DNA from: Flavobacterium sp. Leaf82
GTDB taxonomy: Bacteria > Bacteroidota > Bacteroidia > Flavobacteriales > Flavobacteriaceae
Direction of reading: 5' to 3'
Assembly (NCBI RefSeq): GCF_001422725.1
Contig: NZ_LMMA01000012.1
Location: 127,325-180,678, forward strand
Length of the DNA stretch: 53,354 bases
A program made the translations under genes and the position numbers. This document shows, piece after piece, positions 51,627 through 53,354 of this stretch (its first letter is position 1; every line of letters starts with the position of its first letter). Below the pieces are notes generated by a model. The model was not told the DNA's origin and ran no database searches. It saw only the letters and a list, made by a program, of their open reading frames with translations.

Positions 51627-52361
51627 TTATTTTAATAATCTTTTAAACCATTTACTCTTAACTAAGTTGATTGAATAATTATTTGCAGATTTTTCTTCAG
51701 TAATTATAATTTTATTTTTTATTCGTTTAAATTTATTTCCTACCAAGGTAAAGCACTCCAATTTATTGCTGTAGGACCAGTTCGCAAAATCTAAGACGCC
51801 ATCATTATTGAAATCTCCAAAACAATCAGGCGTAAATGACATTTGTTCATAAAAAAAATATGGTTTTATATTCTTTACATCACTAATATCAAAAAGAATA
51901 ATAAAATATCTCAAATTAGATGTCGGTATTGTTGAATCCCAAAAAAAGAGTGAAATATAATTTTTTGAATTAAGTGAAAAACTATAACCTGAAGCATAAT
52001 TTAGTCGCAATGGTTTTTCGTTTTTTAATAATCTTTTTTCATAAAATAAATTATCCACGCAATATTTTTCCTTAAAAAGAAAAAGACTATCTCTAAAAAA
52101 GGGAGGATTTGGATTATTGTATGTGAAATTTTTAAATTTTAATTGTTGAGAAGTGCAGATATCCAATAGTAAAAAATCAACTTCTTGTTTGTTCTTTATT
52201 TGCTTTCCCTCGGTTAAATTAAATGAATCTTCAAATTGAACGTATTGTATTTCTTTTTTAGATAATTTTTTGTAAATTTTTTGTATTGAGATATTATTAC
52301 TCTGTGAGTACATAGAAATACTAGTAATAAATAACCCTATGAAAATTATTTTGTTATACAT
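51627..52361 (-). CDS. Exported protein of unknown function; candidate immunity protein for the TssD-fused effector
   Basis: 244 residues. The N-terminus MYNKIIFIGLFITSISMYSQ is a signal peptide, so the protein works outside the cytoplasm. The mature part is beta-rich, with FGDFNNDGVLDFANW, a calcium-loop-like DxNxDGxxD stretch seen in FG-GAP/VCBS-type repeats. No family is recognised with confidence. It begins 4 bases after the stop of the TssD-effector gene and is surely co-transcribed. A periplasmic partner immediately downstream is what a wall-degrading effector would need; immunity is inferred from this position. Confidence 0.7.
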   Translation of the reverse strand: MYNKIIFIGLFITSISMYSQSNNISIQKIYKKLSKKEIQYVQFEDSFNLTEGKQIKNKQEVDFLLLDICTSQQLKFKNFTYNNPNPPFFRDSLFLFKEKYCVDNLFYEKRLLKNEKPLRLNYASGYSFSLNSKNYISLFFWDSTIPTSNLRYFIILFDISDVKNIKPYFFYEQMSFTPDCFGDFNNDGVLDFANWSYSNKLECFTLVGNKFKRIKNKIIITEEKSANNYSINLVKSKWFKRLLK

Positions 52362-52365
52362 ATTC

Positions 52366-53354
52366 TTACTCTTTTTTAATTTTATAAAATGTATGATAAA
52401 AATTTACATTGTCAATTCTATTTGTTTTATTTATGACCCCTGTAGCATTGTTTATATCAGGATTTTTACTAAGTAAACCTTCTGTTCCTGAGCCGCCAAC
52501 CCATTGATAACAACCATCCGTTGGGTCTTTTATTGTTTCATCAATTGAACCAATAATTGATTTTATAGCATCATTAGCTCTAATGAGAGAATTGATTTCA
52601 AGTAAATTTTTTCTTGCCTTACTAAAAGCCTTACTATTAACGTTTCCATCTGTTCCATTAAAATAGCCAGGATACATGTTAATTATCTTTTTTGTTTTTT
52701 TATCCTTATGAGTCATCTTTTGTTTGTACATACTTTCATCTGAAGGATATGGCTTATTAGCAGGACCCCAAACACCATGCTTTCTTAAATTTTTTATAGC
52801 ATGAGCATAATAATCAGTAAAAAAACCGCCACCTTCACCATAAACCCAATGTGCTCTATATAATAATTGCTCATTATTAAATTTATATATTTCAGTAAAA
52901 TAAATTATCTGACCTTTAGATACATCTTTGCCTTTTTGCAATTCTAAAAAGGTTAATTCATTTGTTATGTAAACATCGTCAACAGACCCTATTTTACCTA
53001 AATAAAAACCATTTTTTGTATAAAAATGCCCATTTATATTCACAGTAGCATCTTCTTCTTCCTGAGGTCTGTAATAAAAAGGATCGCTGTCCTTTATTTG
53101 AGATACTTGCCAATACGTTACAAAATCTTTGAGCGTACCATAATTCTGGATTGCTGGCGAAATGGTTAAAATCGTTTGCATGTTTTCAGAACTCTCAGCA
53201 TTGAATATTTCTGAAAAATACACGATATAAGCATCATTAAATTTATACTTTTTTGTTGGCATATCTCTTTCTCCTTTGCTGTAAAAATGTATTTCTCCTT
53301 TTTCCATTCTTTCCGTTTCCTTATCGACATTTTTTAGCAGGTTGCGCCAGAAGA
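52366..53354 (-). CDS. Type VI secretion TssD (Hcp)-effector fusion, N-terminus outside window
   Basis: The frame stays open to the right edge through FWRNLLKNVDKETER, so the ATG at 53307 is internal. The first ~75 visible residues (GEIHFYSKGERDM...KYKFNDAYIVYFSEIFNA, then MQTILTISPAIQNYG) match the C-terminal half of Bacteroidota TssD, the Hcp-like tube protein of subtype iii T6SS. After a short linker (YYRPQEEED) comes a ~220-residue domain with a strand block (INGHFYTKNGFYLGKIGSVDDVY), AHWVYGEGGGFFTDYYAHAI and DPTDGCYQWVGG. The last two resemble the catalytic-Glu and DPTGGA motifs of SleB/CwlJ-type peptidoglycan hydrolases. A wall-targeting effector carried by the tube is inferred. Confidence 0.72.
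   Translation of the reverse strand, partial: FWRNLLKNVDKETERMEKGEIHFYSKGERDMPTKKYKFNDAYIVYFSEIFNAESSENMQTILTISPAIQNYGTLKDFVTYWQVSQIKDSDPFYYRPQEEEDATVNINGHFYTKNGFYLGKIGSVDDVYITNELTFLELQKGKDVSKGQIIYFTEIYKFNNEQLLYRAHWVYGEGGGFFTDYYAHAIKNLRKHGVWGPANKPYPSDESMYKQKMTHKDKKTKKIINMYPGYFNGTDGNVNSKAFSKARKNLLEINSLIRANDAIKSIIGSIDETIKDPTDGCYQWVGGSGTEGLLSKNPDINNATGVINKTNRIDNVNFYHTFYKIKKE

Overview
The window looks like chromosome of a Flavobacterium or close relative (Bacteroidota, Flavobacteriaceae). The DNA is AT-rich. Promoter-like sites fit the Bacteroidota -7 element TAnnTTTG, and Shine-Dalgarno sequences are almost absent. The genes include gldH, a thermolysin-like protease with a type IX secretion (T9SS) C-terminal sorting domain, a long adhesin with SprB-type repeats, and a Bacteroidota-type Hcp (TssD) fusion. 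No rRNA, tRNA or CRISPR array was seen.

Layout. 1-3.65 kb: the first 1217 codons of a minus-strand adhesin (signal peptide, L-type lectin-like domain, then 69-residue SprB-like repeats), running off the left edge. 4-8.1 kb: ricT-like gene, gldH and a class A penicillin-binding protein in a tight plus-strand run. 8.4-9.8 kb: both subunits of 3-oxoacid CoA-transferase. 10.2-13 kb: M4 protease. 13-18.7 kb: an outer-membrane protein, a phosphoesterase, DNA polymerase IV, a PAS protein, class I fumarase and a lipoprotein. 18.7-19.8 kb: a REP-associated HUH transposase (RAYT) gene between a REPIN and a tandem REP array. 19.8-34.3 kb: housekeeping and repair genes (SpmA/SpmB fusion, AlkZ-like glycosylase, exonuclease, Ogt, LysR regulator, rhodanese, M28 peptidase, GNAT-nitrilase fusion, SSB, ferritin). 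34.4-43 kb: three paralogous secreted proteins of unknown function, an OmpA protein, a CAT-like acyltransferase, a HAD phosphatase and a DMT transporter. 43-46.2 kb: small unknown genes, one with a strongly structured leader, and metG. 46.2-50.9 kb: composite repeats, a CDGSH protein, a secreted DinB-like fusion, PhzF and YdeI-like proteins. 51-53.4 kb: a more AT-rich end with a type VI secretion effector fused to TssD and a signal-peptide-bearing partner that could be its immunity protein.

How the parts work together. Several genes serve the cell surface: adhesin, GldH, T9SS-exported protease, OmpA and PBP1A. The right edge looks like the start of an interbacterial antagonism locus. Intergenic gaps hold at least four families of inverted repeats: REP/REPIN next to its transposase, a 155-bp hairpin-ended element present twice, GAGCGAAGTCGAAG pairs, and CGCAAAG composites. 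One arm of the GAGCGAAGTCGAAG family sits in frame inside a protein-coding gene.

The strongest leads are the TssD-effector with its candidate immunity gene, the RAYT/REPIN system with compensatory stem changes, and a ~110-nt leader RNA closed by a long helix.
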